A stretch of DNA of 14,261 nt from Bacteroidota bacterium (lineage in GTDB: Bacteria; Bacteroidota; Rhodothermia; Rhodothermales; UBA10348). The DNA is taken from the NCBI GenBank assembly GCA_024640835.1, contig JAHEEH010000008.1, positions 1 to 14,261 on the forward strand, written 5' to 3'. A program made the position numbers and the translations under genes. Positions 1-8,325 of the stretch are shown in pieces. The notes beneath the pieces are model-generated. The model was given only the letters and a program-made list of their open reading frames with translations. It did no database searches and was not told the DNA's origin. Position 1 is the stretch's first letter, and the number at the start of each line of letters is the position of its first letter.

Positions 1-1
1 T

Positions 2-190
2 GATTTTTCGGGAAATCTCGATACCTGCATCACGATCCGGACCATGCTCGTCCGCGACGATGCGATCTTCGTACAGGCCGGCGCGGGCATCGTGGCCGAC
101 AGCGATCCCGCGCGGGAGTACGAGGAGACCGAGAACAAGGCGCTCGCCCTGCGGCAGGCGATCCTGCTGGCCGCACGGGATCTCCTCTGA
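2..190 (+). CDS. trpE: Anthranilate synthase component I, C-terminal end (partial)
   Basis: This is the last 62 codons of trpE; the rest lies left of the window. The enzyme converts chorismate to anthranilate with ammonia supplied by TrpG, the first committed step of tryptophan synthesis in the cytoplasm. The fragment begins DFSGNLDTCITIRTM, then has QAGAGIVADSDPAREYEET and a terminal helix NKALALRQAI. These are the conserved chorismate-binding end of the TrpE/PabB/isochorismate synthase superfamily. The GNLDTCITIRT stretch and the downstream trpG-D-C-F-B-A order favour TrpE over PabB. Frame 2 is open from the first base to the TGA at 188-190. The N-terminal feedback (tryptophan-binding) region is not visible, so regulation cannot be judged. 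The following 68 bp before the next gene show no convincing terminator or promoter. Confidence 0.93.
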   Translation, partial: DFSGNLDTCITIRTMLVRDDAIFVQAGAGIVADSDPAREYEETENKALALRQAILLAARDLL

Positions 191-258
191 CCTGACACAA
201 CCTCGATCCTCCCCGACCGTTCAATTCCATTCGCACACCGAACCGACTCGGCTCCGCC

Positions 259-708
259 ATGGGTATCAAGGAACTGCTTCTGAACAAGGGATGGGCAGGG
301 CGCACGCTCTCCCGCTCCGAGACCGTGGACCGCATCAATCCGGTCATCCGTTCGCTCACGACGCTCATGCACCGGTACGACGCCGCGCAGAACGCGCTCG
401 ACGGGGAGGCAGCGGCCTCGTTCGAGGATGCCCGCAAGCTCCTCCGCGGTGACCTGGGCAAGCTGTCCGAAACCGTCCTGAGCGCCGGAGGAGCGGCCTA
501 CACGGGAGTCGACCTGGAGCCGATGGAGCCGGCCGAAGGCAACGCGTCCCCGGTCCTCGAAGCGCTCGTCGACCGCGAGAACGAATTCAGGATCGTCCTC
601 GACGTGGAGCGGAAGGCGGAGCACCAGATCCGCACGCGCGCCGTCCTCGAAACCGTATCCCGCAACAGCTCGGATCGCCTCAAGCTCCTGCGCGAGCTGG
701 CCCGATAG
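259..708 (+). CDS. Hypothetical helical protein inside the trp operon
   Basis: This 149-residue protein matches no family I recognise. It starts MGIKELLLNKGW and looks largely alpha-helical and soluble, with no signal peptide, membrane segment or Cys. Two charged helical blocks (about residues 20-75 and 100-149) flank a short Gly/Pro-rich linker around 77-95 (SAGGAAYTGVDLEPMEPAEG). The second block is rich in Arg, Glu and Leu and could form a coiled coil or helical bundle. It lies 68 bp after trpE and 11 bp before trpS on the same strand, so it is probably co-transcribed with both. The ATG at 259 was chosen because it gives a compact start and follows trpE closely; no Shine-Dalgarno sequence is visible. 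Codon use resembles its neighbours. A role in tryptophan metabolism is suggested only by position. Confidence 0.8.
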   Translation: MGIKELLLNKGWAGRTLSRSETVDRINPVIRSLTTLMHRYDAAQNALDGEAAASFEDARKLLRGDLGKLSETVLSAGGAAYTGVDLEPMEPAEGNASPVLEALVDRENEFRIVLDVERKAEHQIRTRAVLETVSRNSSDRLKLLRELAR

Positions 709-710
709 CC

Positions 711-715
711 GGGAG
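711..715 (+). promoter_or_regulatory. Shine-Dalgarno-like sequence before trpS
   Basis: GGGAG lies 4 nt before the trpS ATG at 720, within the 11-nt gap after the preceding stop codon. It is one of the few purine-rich ribosome-binding sequences in the window and supports this start. The spacing is slightly short. Confidence 0.4.
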
Positions 716-719
716 CACC

Positions 720-1735
720 ATGACCCACGCGAAGCCCGCCTCCTCCTCCGTGGTCGTGTCCGGCATCCAGCCGTCGGGCACCCTGCACCTGGGCAACTAC
801 TTCGGTGCCCTCCGACAGCACATCGCGCTGCACCGGGAGTACCCGTCGTACTACTTCATCGTGAACTACCACGCGATGACGACGCTCCAGGACGCGGAGG
901 CGCTCCGGCGCTATTCGCTCGACGTCGCGCTCGATTACCTGGCCCTGGGGTTCGATCCGACGCAGGCCCACCTCTTCCTGCAGAGCGACGTGCCCGAGGT
1001 CACCGAGCTCGCCTGGATCTTCCAGACGATCACGCCCGTGTCCCAGCTCGAGAAGGGGGTTTCGTACAAGGACAAGGTCGCGCAGGGCCTTCCGGCGAAC
1101 GCCGGCCTGTTCACCTATCCGGTGCTGCAGGCCGCCGACATCCTCATCTACGGAGGCGACGTCGTGCCGGTGGGCGCCGACCAGAAGCAGAACATCGAGA
1201 TCACGAGGGACCTGGCGCAGCGGTTCAACCAGACCTTCAGTCCCGGGGAGCCGGTCTTTCCCGTTCCGGAGCCCCTGATCCTGGACGACGTGGCCGTCGT
1301 GCCCGGCCTGGACGGCCGCAAGATGTCCAAGAGCTACGGCAACACGATCGGCATTTTCGACGACGGGGCGGAGCTCAAGACCAAGGTGATGGCCATCGTC
1401 ACGGATTCGACTCCGCTGGAGGAGCCGAAGGACCCGGACGCGTGCAACGTTTTCGCCCTCATCCGGCTCTTCGCTCCGGAGGATGAACGCCAGCGCATCG
1501 CGGCCGCGTACCGGGCCGGTGGCTACGGCTACGGCCATGCGAAGAAGGAGCTCCTTCAGCTCATCGTCGAACGGTTCGCCGGGGCAAGGGAACGCCGCCG
1601 CGACCTGGCCCGGCGCCCGGACGACGTGATGGACATCCTCCGCGAAGGCGGGCGCGCCGGACGTGAGCGGGCGGGCGTGCTCATGGACGCCGTGCGCTCG
1701 GCGACCGGCCTCGTCACGACCTACCGGTCCCCGCG

Positions 1736-1739
<4 letters not shown>
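720..1739 (+). CDS. trpS: Tryptophanyl-tRNA synthetase
   Basis: This 339-residue class Ic aminoacyl-tRNA synthetase attaches tryptophan to tRNA-Trp with ATP in the cytoplasm; the length is normal for bacterial TrpRS. The N-terminal signature GIQPSGTLHLGNYFGAL (residues 15-31) contains the HIGH-equivalent HLGN (23-26). KMSKS is intact at 201-205, followed by YGNTI. The Rossmann-fold landmarks PVGADQKQNIEITRD and FTYPVLQAADIL are also clear. The gene sits between an unknown protein and trpG, and its TGA overlaps the trpG ATG (ATGA at 1736-1739), so its translation is probably coupled to tryptophan biosynthesis. A trpS gene inside a trp operon is uncommon to my knowledge. It is the only copy in the window; whether the genome has a second one cannot be told. 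Confidence 0.97.
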
Positions 1740-2318
<579 letters not shown>

Positions 2319-2320
<2 letters not shown>

Positions 2321-2323
2321 GGA
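2319..2323 (+). promoter_or_regulatory. Shine-Dalgarno sequence before trpD
   Basis: GAGGA begins inside the trpG stop codon (TGA at 2318-2320) and ends 7 nt before the trpD ATG at 2331. It is the best-spaced ribosome-binding site in the operon and fixes the trpD start. It could also serve ribosomes finishing trpG. Confidence 0.5.
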
Positions 2324-2330
2324 TGCCCGT

Positions 2331-3365
2331 ATGCCGCTGAAATCCGCACTCTCGCGTCTCGCGTCGGGCAGGGAGCTGACCGTCGACGAAGCCGGACAGG
2401 CCATGCACGTCCTCATGCAGGGCAAGGCGTCGCCCGAACAGACGGCCGGCCTCCTCATGGGACTCAGGAGCCGGGGCGAGACCCTCGACGAACTCGTGAC
2501 CTTCACGTCCGTCATGCGCGAATACGCCGTACCCGTGCGGGTCGACGACGAACGGGTCATCGACATCGTGGGCACGGGGGGCGACGGGGGAGGCACGTTC
2601 AATATCTCGACGGCCGCGATGTTCGTATGCGCGGGGGCGGGAGCGACCGTCGCGAAGCACGGCAACCGCTCGGTATCGTCGAAGTGCGGGTCGGCGGACG
2701 TCCTGGAGGCCCTCGGCGTGCGCATCGACCTGCGGGCGGCCGGCGTGGAAGCCTGTCTCCGCGACACGGGACTCGGGTTCATGTTCGCACCGCTCTTCCA
2801 TCCCGCCCTTCGCAACGTGATGCCCGTCCGCCGGGCGCTCGGGGTGCGCACCTTCTTCAACATCCTGGGCCCGCTGTGCAATCCGGCCCGGGTGGGGCGC
2901 GGCGTTTTCGGAGCCTTCAGCCGCGACGTGGCCGAGACCAGCGCCGAGATTCTCTCGCGGCTCGGTGCCGCGCACGTCATCGCCGTGCATTCCGACGACG
3001 GTCTCGACGAATTTTCGCTCTCTGCCCCCACGCGGGCATTCGAGCAGGTCGGCGACTCGGCACCGGTGGTCCGAACCGTCGTTGCGGGTGAGCTCGGCCT
3101 GGCATCTTCTCCGGTCGAGACGATCCGGGGCGGTGACGCGTCGGTCAACGCCGAAATCATCCGGTCCCTCCTCGCCGGCCGAAGCGGGCCTCACCGGGAC
3201 GTGGTGGCGTTGAACGCCGCCCACGGTCTCGTCGCGGCCGATCTCGCGGCCGATGCCCGTGAGGGCCTTCGGCTCGCCTTCGAGAGCATCGACTCCGGGA
3301 AGGCCGCAGGCAAGCTGACCGACCTGGTCCGGGCGTCCAACGACCATGCCGCGGACGGCGAGTGA
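2331..3365 (+). CDS. trpD: Anthranilate phosphoribosyltransferase
   Basis: This 344-residue protein transfers the phosphoribosyl group of PRPP to anthranilate, the second step of tryptophan synthesis. The N-terminal helical domain (about 1-70) is followed by the PRPP pyrophosphate loop GTGGDGGGTFNIST (81-94). KHGNRSVSSKCGSADVLE (from 109) contains the anthranilate- and metal-site residues. Further landmarks are MPVRRALGVRTFFNILGPL (substrate and dimer region), HSDDGLDEFS, and a C-terminal part with GGDASVNAEI. The length is typical for a stand-alone TrpD with no TrpG fusion. The start is supported by GAGGA 7 nt upstream. The stop overlaps the trpC start region (GTGATG at 3362-3367). No key residue appears to be missing. 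Confidence 0.97.
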   Translation: MPLKSALSRLASGRELTVDEAGQAMHVLMQGKASPEQTAGLLMGLRSRGETLDELVTFTSVMREYAVPVRVDDERVIDIVGTGGDGGGTFNISTAAMFVCAGAGATVAKHGNRSVSSKCGSADVLEALGVRIDLRAAGVEACLRDTGLGFMFAPLFHPALRNVMPVRRALGVRTFFNILGPLCNPARVGRGVFGAFSRDVAETSAEILSRLGAAHVIAVHSDDGLDEFSLSAPTRAFEQVGDSAPVVRTVVAGELGLASSPVETIRGGDASVNAEIIRSLLAGRSGPHRDVVALNAAHGLVAADLAADAREGLRLAFESIDSGKAAGKLTDLVRASNDHAADGE

Positions 3366-4171
3366 TGGCGACGATCCTCGACACCATCGTGCAGGCCACT
3401 CGTGAGCGGATCCGGGACCGCCGCGCCCGGACGAGCCTCCGCCAACTGGAGCAGGCGCCCCTCTTCGGCGAGGCGCGCCGGAGCCTTGCGGCGGCGCTTC
3501 GCCGTGAGCACCTGGCCGTCATCGCCGAGTGCAAGAAGGCCTCGCCTTCCGCCGGCGTCATCCGCGAGTCCTACGACGTGGCATCGATCGCCGGGGCCTA
3601 CACCAGGTCGGGAGCCGATGCGATTTCCGTGCTCACCGAGCCCGCATGGTTCCAGGGCGACGCCCTCCACCTGTCGGAGGCCCGTTCCGCCTCCGGACTG
3701 CCGATCCTGCGGAAGGACTTCGTCGTCGATCCCTTCCAGGTCGTCGAGGCCCGGGCCTTCGGAGCGGACGCCGTACTCCTGATCGCCGCCGTTCTGGACC
3801 GGGCGGCCCTCGCCGACCTCCTGGATGCGGCGCGAGCGCTCGAAATGGAGTGCCTCGTGGAGTGCCATTCCGAGCGCGAACTCGACCGCCTGGACCTCGA
3901 CCGGGTGCGCATCGTGGGCGTCAACAACCGCAACCTGGAGACGTTCGAGGTGGATCGCGATCATGCCGCCCGCGTACTTGCCCACGTTCCGACATCCATC
4001 GTGCGGGTGGCCGAGAGCGGCCTCCGGACGGCCGACGACCTGGACGCCGTTCGGGAGGCGGGTATCGATGCCGTCCTCGTGGGCGAAGCGCTCATGCGCG
4101 CGGCCGACCCGGGCGAGGCCCTGCGCCACCTCAGACCGCCAGACCACCAGACGGCCGGCCGCGACCGATGA
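3365..4171 (+). CDS. trpC: Indole-3-glycerol phosphate synthase
   Basis: This 268-residue TIM-barrel enzyme closes and decarboxylates CdRP to indole-3-glycerol phosphate. All the expected active-site residues are visible: Glu55 and Lys57 in AECKKASPS, Lys117 in LRKDF, Glu166 in CLVECH, Asn187 in GVNNR, and Glu217-Ser218 in VAESGL. The phosphate-binding end is GIDAVLVGEALMRA. It is not fused to TrpF, unlike the enterobacterial protein. Two tandem starts are possible. GTG at 3362 overlaps the trpD stop by 4 nt, and ATG at 3365 overlaps it by 1 nt (TGATG). I chose ATG; the difference is a single residue. Its stop overlaps the trpF ATG by 4 nt. Confidence 0.96.
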   Translation: MATILDTIVQATRERIRDRRARTSLRQLEQAPLFGEARRSLAAALRREHLAVIAECKKASPSAGVIRESYDVASIAGAYTRSGADAISVLTEPAWFQGDALHLSEARSASGLPILRKDFVVDPFQVVEARAFGADAVLLIAAVLDRAALADLLDAARALEMECLVECHSERELDRLDLDRVRIVGVNNRNLETFEVDRDHAARVLAHVPTSIVRVAESGLRTADDLDAVREAGIDAVLVGEALMRAADPGEALRHLRPPDHQTAGRDR

Positions 4172-4806
4172 AGATCAAGATCTGCGGCATCACCACGCTG
4201 GAGGACGCGCGCTTCTGCGCCGCCGCCGGAGCGGACTTCCTGGGCTTCATCCAGGCCGAGGAGAGCCCCCGCCACGTCAGCGCCGACCAGGCACGAGCCA
4301 TTATCGAGTGGCTCTACGGCCCGGAGACGGTAGGGGTCTTCGTGAACGCCACGCCGGACCGGGTGAACTCCGCGGCCGACCGTGCGGGATTCACGCTCGT
4401 GCAGCTGCAGGGCGACGAGACGCCGGAGGACTGCGCGGCCGTCGAGCGGCCCGTGATCAAGGGGTTGGGAATCCGGCCCGGGATGACGGCCGGGGACGTG
4501 CGGAAGCTCGTCGCCCGGTACGAGGATGCCGCCGAGTACCTGCTGCTGGATTCGAGAGCCGGAGCACTGCACGGAGGTACGGGGCGGACTTTCGACTGGA
4601 GCGTCGCCACGGACCTTGCGTCGAAGGTCCCCCTGTTCCTGGCGGGAGGCCTGCGTCCGGAAAACGTCGCCGGGGCCGTGCACGCCATCCACCCGTTCGC
4701 GGTCGACGTCGCGAGCGGTGTCGAGGAAGGACCCGGACGGAAGGATTTCGCCCGCGTGCAGGCCTTTTTCGATGCCCTGGCTCCCTTTCGGGTCGAGCCC
4801 AGATGA
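4168..4806 (+). CDS. trpF: Phosphoribosylanthranilate isomerase
   Basis: This 212-residue (beta/alpha)8 enzyme performs the Amadori rearrangement of phosphoribosyl-anthranilate to Cd[17 protein letters not shown] carries the catalytic-base Cys6. The general-acid Asp128 is in LLLDSR. The phosphate-binding GGTGRTFDW and the late-barrel [11 protein letters not shown] and [15 protein letters not shown] are all present. Two places differ from the usual family pattern: [12 protein letters not shown], where GFxFxxxSPRxV is common, and VQLQGDE, where VQLHG is nearly universal, so His is replaced by Gln81. The gene starts in an ATGA overlap with trpC. Its own TGA overlaps another ATG at 4803 that opens a five-codon minicistron leading to trpB. 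Its place in the pathway and the intact catalytic pair make a working enzyme likely. Confidence 0.95.
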   Translation: MKIKICGITTLEDARFCAAAGADFLGFIQAEESPRHVSADQARAIIEWLYGPETVGVFVNATPDRVNSAADRAGFTLVQLQGDETPEDCAAVERPVIKGLGIRPGMTAGDVRKLVARYEDAAEYLLLDSRAGALHGGTGRTFDWSVATDLASKVPLFLAGGLRPENVAGAVHAIHPFAVDVASGVEEGPGRKDFARVQAFFDALAPFRVEPR

Positions 4807-4820
4807 GCGATCCCGCATGA
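4803..4820 (+). other. Five-codon minicistron linking trpF and trpB
   Basis: An ATG overlaps the trpF stop as ATGA (4803-4806) and opens a reading frame encoding only MSDPA. Its TGA (4818-4820) in turn overlaps the trpB ATG (4817) as a second ATGA. A terminating and re-initiating ribosome could use it as a stepping stone across the short gap. It may equally be chance, or a relic of an earlier trpB start. There is no direct evidence that it is translated. Confidence 0.3.
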
Positions 4821-6013
4821 CGCCCAACGCACCCTACGACGCACCCGACACCGCCGGACACTTCGGACCATACGGTGGCGTGTTCGTGCCCGAGATTCTC
4901 GTACCGGCGGTCCGCGAGCTGGCGCGCGCCTACGACGAGGCCCGGAACGACCCGTCGTTCCAGGCCCAGATCGACGGCCTGCTGCGGAATTACGTGGGCC
5001 GCCCCACGCCGCTCACCCGCGCGGACGGCCTTTCGGCCGAGCTCGGCCGTTGCCGCATCTACCTCAAGCGCGAGGACCTCTGCCACACGGGCGCGCACAA
5101 GGTCAACAACACGATCGGCCAGATTCTGCTGGCCCGGCGCATGGGCAAGTCGCGCATCATCGCGGAGACCGGCGCCGGACAGCACGGCGTGGCCACGGCG
5201 ACGGTGTGCGCGCTGTTCGGGATGCAGTGCGTGGTATACATGGGCTCGGAAGACATCGAGCGGCAGCACCTGAACGTCCTCCGCATGCGCCTTCTGGGCG
5301 CGGAGGTCCGACCGGCCACGAGCGGAAGCCGCACCCTGAAGGATGCGACGAACGAGGCCATCCGGGACTGGGTGACCAACGTCCGCGACACGTTCTACAT
5401 CATCGGCTCCGTGGTCGGACCGGACCCGTATCCGCGGATGGTGCGAGACTTCCACCGGGTCATCGGGCTGGAGACACGCCGCCAACTGGCCGAGGCCGAG
5501 GGCCGCGAGACGCCGGACGCGCTCGTCGCCTGCGTGGGGGGTGGTTCGAACGCCATCGGCCTGTTCCATCCGTTCCTGGACGATGCCGACGTCGCCTGCT
5601 ACGGCGTGGAGGCCGCCGGAGAGGGCCTGCACGGCCGGCACGCCGCCACCCTCACGCTGGGAACGCCGGGGGTCCTGCACGGCACCCTGAGCTACCTGCT
5701 CCAGGACGAGGACGGCCAGGTCCAGATCGCCCATTCCATTTCGGCCGGTCTCGACTACCCCGGCGTGGGCCCGGAGCATGCCTTCCTGCGCGACTCCGGT
5801 CGCGTACGGTACGTGACCGCCACCGACGACGAGGCGCTCGGAGGCGTCCGGCTCCTCGCCCGGACGGAAGGGATCATCCCCGCGCTCGAGACCGCCCACG
5901 CGATCGCCTTCCTGCCGCGCCTGGTCCGCGACTTGGACGCCGAAGCCGTCGTCGTCGTGAACTGCTCGGGCCGCGGCGACAAGGACATGGGGACCCTGGC
6001 AGCGCACCTGTGA
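4817..6013 (+). CDS. trpB: Tryptophan synthase beta chain
   Basis: This 398-residue PLP enzyme condenses indole with L-serine to make tryptophan, working in an alpha2-beta2 complex with Trp[14 protein letters not shown] near the N-terminus is characteristic of TrpB1. The PLP Schiff-base lysine is Lys95 in GAHKVNN, preceded by [10 protein letters not shown]. The catalytic Glu117 is in AETGAGQHG. The PLP phosphate loop GGGSN is at 241-245, and NCSGRGDKD lies near the C-terminus. The length is standard. The ATG at 4817 puts the GPYGG motif at the usual distance from the N-terminus and overlaps the minicistron stop. There is no strong Shine-Dalgarno sequence. One nucleotide separates its stop from the trpA start. 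Confidence 0.97.
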   Translation: MTPNAPYDAPDTAGHFGPYGGVFVPEILVPAVRELARAYDEARNDPSFQAQIDGLLRNYVGRPTPLTRADGLSAELGRCRIYLKREDLCHTGAHKVNNTIGQILLARRMGKSRIIAETGAGQHGVATATVCALFGMQCVVYMGSEDIERQHLNVLRMRLLGAEVRPATSGSRTLKDATNEAIRDWVTNVRDTFYIIGSVVGPDPYPRMVRDFHRVIGLETRRQLAEAEGRETPDALVACVGGGSNAIGLFHPFLDDADVACYGVEAAGEGLHGRHAATLTLGTPGVLHGTLSYLLQDEDGQVQIAHSISAGLDYPGVGPEHAFLRDSGRVRYVTATDDEALGGVRLLARTEGIIPALETAHAIAFLPRLVRDLDAEAVVVVNCSGRGDKDMGTLAAHL

Positions 6014-6014
6014 C

Positions 6015-6803
6015 ATGAGCCGACTCGCCGACATCCTACGGAATGCTTCGGGCCCGGGTGGAAAGGCCATGGGGCTCTTCGTGACGGGCGGTTTTCCGAC
6101 CCCGGACGACACGCCGGACATCCTGCGGGCGATCGACCGGGGAGGTGCCGATTTCATCGAGCTCGGCATGCCGTTCAGCGACCCGCTCGCCGAGGGCCTT
6201 CCCATCCAGCATGCCAGCGAACGCGCCCTGGCCGCCGGCGCCTCGATGCGAACCACGCTGCGCGCCGCCGCGGAATTCCGGTCCGGATCGGAAACGCCGC
6301 TCGTTCTGATGGGCTACCTCAATCCCGTTCTGCGCTACGGCGTGCAGGCGTTCTTCCACGACGCCCGGGAGGCCGGCGTGGAGGGCGTCATCCTGCCCGA
6401 CCTGCCGCCGGAGGAACGGGAGATCGTCTCGGGTCCGGCGGAGAGGCACGGAATAGATCTCGTTCATCTGATCGCGCCGACGACTCCCGACGAGCGCATC
6501 CGGATGATCGACGAGGTCTCGACAGGATTCGTGTACGCGGTCTCCATCACCGGCCTGACGGGGACCGGGCTGGGTTCCGTGGATGAGGTCGGCGCCTACC
6601 TGGATCGGGCCCGACGGCTGGTCACCCGGAATCCGCTGCTGGTCGGATTCGGCATCGGCTCGGCCGACGACGCGGCCCGCCTGACGCGCCACACGGACGG
6701 GTTCATCGTGGGATCGGCACTGATCCGCGAGATCGGGGCGAAGTGGAATCCACGGACGGGGCCCGATGCCGTCACGTCCTTCGTTCGCGGTTTGAGACCG
6801 TGA
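6015..6803 (+). CDS. trpA: Tryptophan synthase alpha chain
   Basis: This 262-residue TIM-barrel subunit cleaves indole-3-glycerol phosphate to indole and glyceraldehyde-3-phosphate and channels indole to Trp[13 protein letters not shown] and [15 protein letters not shown] are clear, with catalytic Glu49 in [23 protein letters not shown] (the loop-6 region with its conserved Thr) and [11 protein letters not shown] (phosphate site) follow in order. The notable point is position 60. The family has Asp in SDPLADG, whereas this protein has Glu60 ([11 protein letters not shown]), a conservative change at the second catalytic acid. The gene begins 1 nt after the trpB stop and closes the operon. The intact flanking motifs argue for a functional subunit, possibly with altered kinetics. 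Confidence 0.96.
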   Translation: MSRLADILRNASGPGGKAMGLFVTGGFPTPDDTPDILRAIDRGGADFIELGMPFSDPLAEGLPIQHASERALAAGASMRTTLRAAAEFRSGSETPLVLMGYLNPVLRYGVQAFFHDAREAGVEGVILPDLPPEEREIVSGPAERHGIDLVHLIAPTTPDERIRMIDEVSTGFVYAVSITGLTGTGLGSVDEVGAYLDRARRLVTRNPLLVGFGIGSADDAARLTRHTDGFIVGSALIREIGAKWNPRTGPDAVTSFVRGLRP

Positions 6804-6805
6804 AG

Positions 6806-6830
6806 CGCAACCCGGCCGGGTCGGATTGCG
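6806..6830 (+). other. Imperfect stem-loop just after trpA
   Basis: CGCAA (6806-6810) can pair with TTGCG (6826-6830). This encloses the palindrome CCCGGCCGGG, with a five-base bulge on the 3' side. It lies 3 nt after the trpA stop, where an operon terminator would be expected. No T-run follows, so it is not a classical intrinsic terminator. It may protect the mRNA end, or be chance in GC-rich DNA. Confidence 0.25.
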
Positions 6831-6868
6831 TTGGAAACGAACCGTCGTGTCACCGGCCGAGTGAATCC

Positions 6869-8005
6869 ATGTCACGTCCGTACTCCCTCGCGGCCCTTGC
6901 CGCCCTCGTCCTGGCCGGCCTGGCCCTTCCGGGCTGCGAATCGCTCGAGTACCGGCCGCTGGCCGCGGGCAAGGAGGGCGAGATCGTCGTGGTCATCGAC
7001 TCGACGTCCTGGAACGGCCCACTGCGGGAAGCGATACAGGAGCAGCTGGCTCCCTGGATCGCCACGCTACCGGCGCCCGAACCCCTGTTCAACCTGCGCC
7101 GCGTCGGCATAGGATCCCAGCAGGCCTTCGAGTCGGTCCGCATCGTCAAGAACGTCGTCTTCGCGGCCCCGCTCCGTTCGGACACGCCCGAGGCGCAGTT
7201 CCTGCGGAGCCGCCTGGACTCGGCCGCCGTCGAGGCCGTTCTCGCCGGCTCGACCGCCGTCGTGAGCCGACCGGACCTGTGGCGGGAAGCCCAACAGGTC
7301 TACTACGTGCTGGGGGCCACGGAGGACGACGTCGCGGCCGCGCTCCGGGATCACGGCGAGGACATCCGGTACGCGTTCAACCGCATCACGCGCGAACGCA
7401 TGCAGCGCGACATGTTCGACCGTGGTCGTCAACCCGAGCTGGAACAGCGCCTTCTGGATCGTCACGATTTCGCGGTGAACGCCCAGCACGACTACTTCGT
7501 GGCGCTGGATACCACGAATTTCGTCTGGCTCCGACGGGTCATTTCGAGCGAGACCTGGCGCAGCCTGTTCGTCTGGTACACCGATGAACTGAGCCCGGCC
7601 GATCTCACCGCCGAGTGGGTCGTGGACACGCGTGACCGGCTCACGCGGGCATACGTCAACGGCAACCTGGGCGACTACGTCCGGGTGGACCGGCGGCGTC
7701 CCCTGGAGGCGGAGAACATCAACTTCCTGGACCGGTTCGGATACGAGGTCCGCGGATTGTGGCACATGGTCGGGGACGGGGAGAACGGCGAGATCCAGGA
7801 GTTCGGAATGGGAGGACCGTTCCTGACCTACGCCTTCTACGATCAGCCCACCGGGCGGACCTATGTCATCGACGGCATGGTGTTCGCGCCGGGATTCGAG
7901 AAGAGGGACTTCCTGCGCCAGCTCGAGGTGATCGCGTATACGTTCCGCACGCGACAGGAGACCGTGGCCGACGGGGCTGCCGATGTCGCCACACCCGCCG
8001 GATGA
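6869..8005 (+). CDS. DUF4837-like lipoprotein
   Basis: This 378-residue protein has a lipoprotein signal peptide: a short basic start (MSRPY), a hydrophobic run, and the lipobox LPGC with Cys23 as the lipidation site. The mature part begins with GEIVVVIDSTSW, then LPAPEPLFNLRRVG and ESVRIVKNVVFA. This arrangement matches, as I recall it, the DUF4837 family of Bacteroidota lipoproteins, whose function is unknown. The rest is a mixed alpha/beta globular region without repeats or obvious catalytic motifs. The ATG at 6869 is chosen because it places the signal peptide at the N-terminus; in-frame sequence upstream runs into trpA. Its stop overlaps the next lipoprotein gene by 4 nt (ATGA at 8002), so the two are probably made together. 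It may be transcribed from within, or downstream of, the trp operon. Confidence 0.85.
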   Translation: MSRPYSLAALAALVLAGLALPGCESLEYRPLAAGKEGEIVVVIDSTSWNGPLREAIQEQLAPWIATLPAPEPLFNLRRVGIGSQQAFESVRIVKNVVFAAPLRSDTPEAQFLRSRLDSAAVEAVLAGSTAVVSRPDLWREAQQVYYVLGATEDDVAAALRDHGEDIRYAFNRITRERMQRDMFDRGRQPELEQRLLDRHDFAVNAQHDYFVALDTTNFVWLRRVISSETWRSLFVWYTDELSPADLTAEWVVDTRDRLTRAYVNGNLGDYVRVDRRRPLEAENINFLDRFGYEVRGLWHMVGDGENGEIQEFGMGGPFLTYAFYDQPTGRTYVIDGMVFAPGFEKRDFLRQLEVIAYTFRTRQETVADGAADVATPAG

Positions 8006-8325
8006 GGTCCCCGGTGCGATTCCTCCCCGCGGCCCTCGTGGCAGCGTCCCTCATCTCCACCGGCTGTTCCGGCCCGGATGAGCCCGTTCGGACCGTTTCG
8101 GACTCCACCCTCGTCGAGGTGCTCATGGACCTCCACCTGGCGGGCGCCCGGAGGCAGGTCGACGCGAAGGCATCACCGGGTCTGCGGGATTCGGTGCTCG
8201 CGCTTCACGGCCTCGACTCGACCTCCTTCCTGGAGGCGATGGCCTGGTACGAAGCGCATCCCGAGGAGTACGTGGCCGTCTACGGCACCGTCGTGGATCG
8301 GCTGGCCGAGGAGCGCGAACCCTGA
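8002..8325 (+). CDS. Small DUF4296-like lipoprotein
   Basis: This 107-residue protein has a signal peptide ending in the lipobox STGC (Cys22), so it should be anchored in a membrane of the envelope. The mature part is helical and contains LVEVLMDLHLAGA, then HGLDSTSFLEAMAWYEAHPEEYVAVYGTVVDRL. The pattern of a D-x-H-L-A helix followed by a helix with YxxHPEEY resembles the DUF4296 family of Bacteroidota, from memory. The molecular role is unknown. It starts within the stop of the DUF4837-like gene. Its 3' end runs 46 bp into the end of the convergent recQ gene. Confidence 0.82.
   Translation: MRSPVRFLPAALVAASLISTGCSGPDEPVRTVSDSTLVEVLMDLHLAGARRQVDAKASPGLRDSVLALHGLDSTSFLEAMAWYEAHPEEYVAVYGTVVDRLAEEREP

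Noticed and set aside
192..225. A possible promoter between trpE and the unknown gene (CTGACA and TTCAAT)
   Set aside because: The spacing of about 22 nt is too long and the -10 match is poor. No better pair was found in the 68-bp gap.
498..1538. A 346-codon minus-strand frame opposite the unknown gene and trpS
   Set aside because: It is a shadow of trpS in GC-rich DNA, rich in Arg/Gly/Val/His with no recognisable motif.
4457..6256. A 599-codon minus-strand frame opposite trpF, trpB and trpA
   Set aside because: The + strand genes carry full catalytic motifs, and the antisense translation shows no family features.
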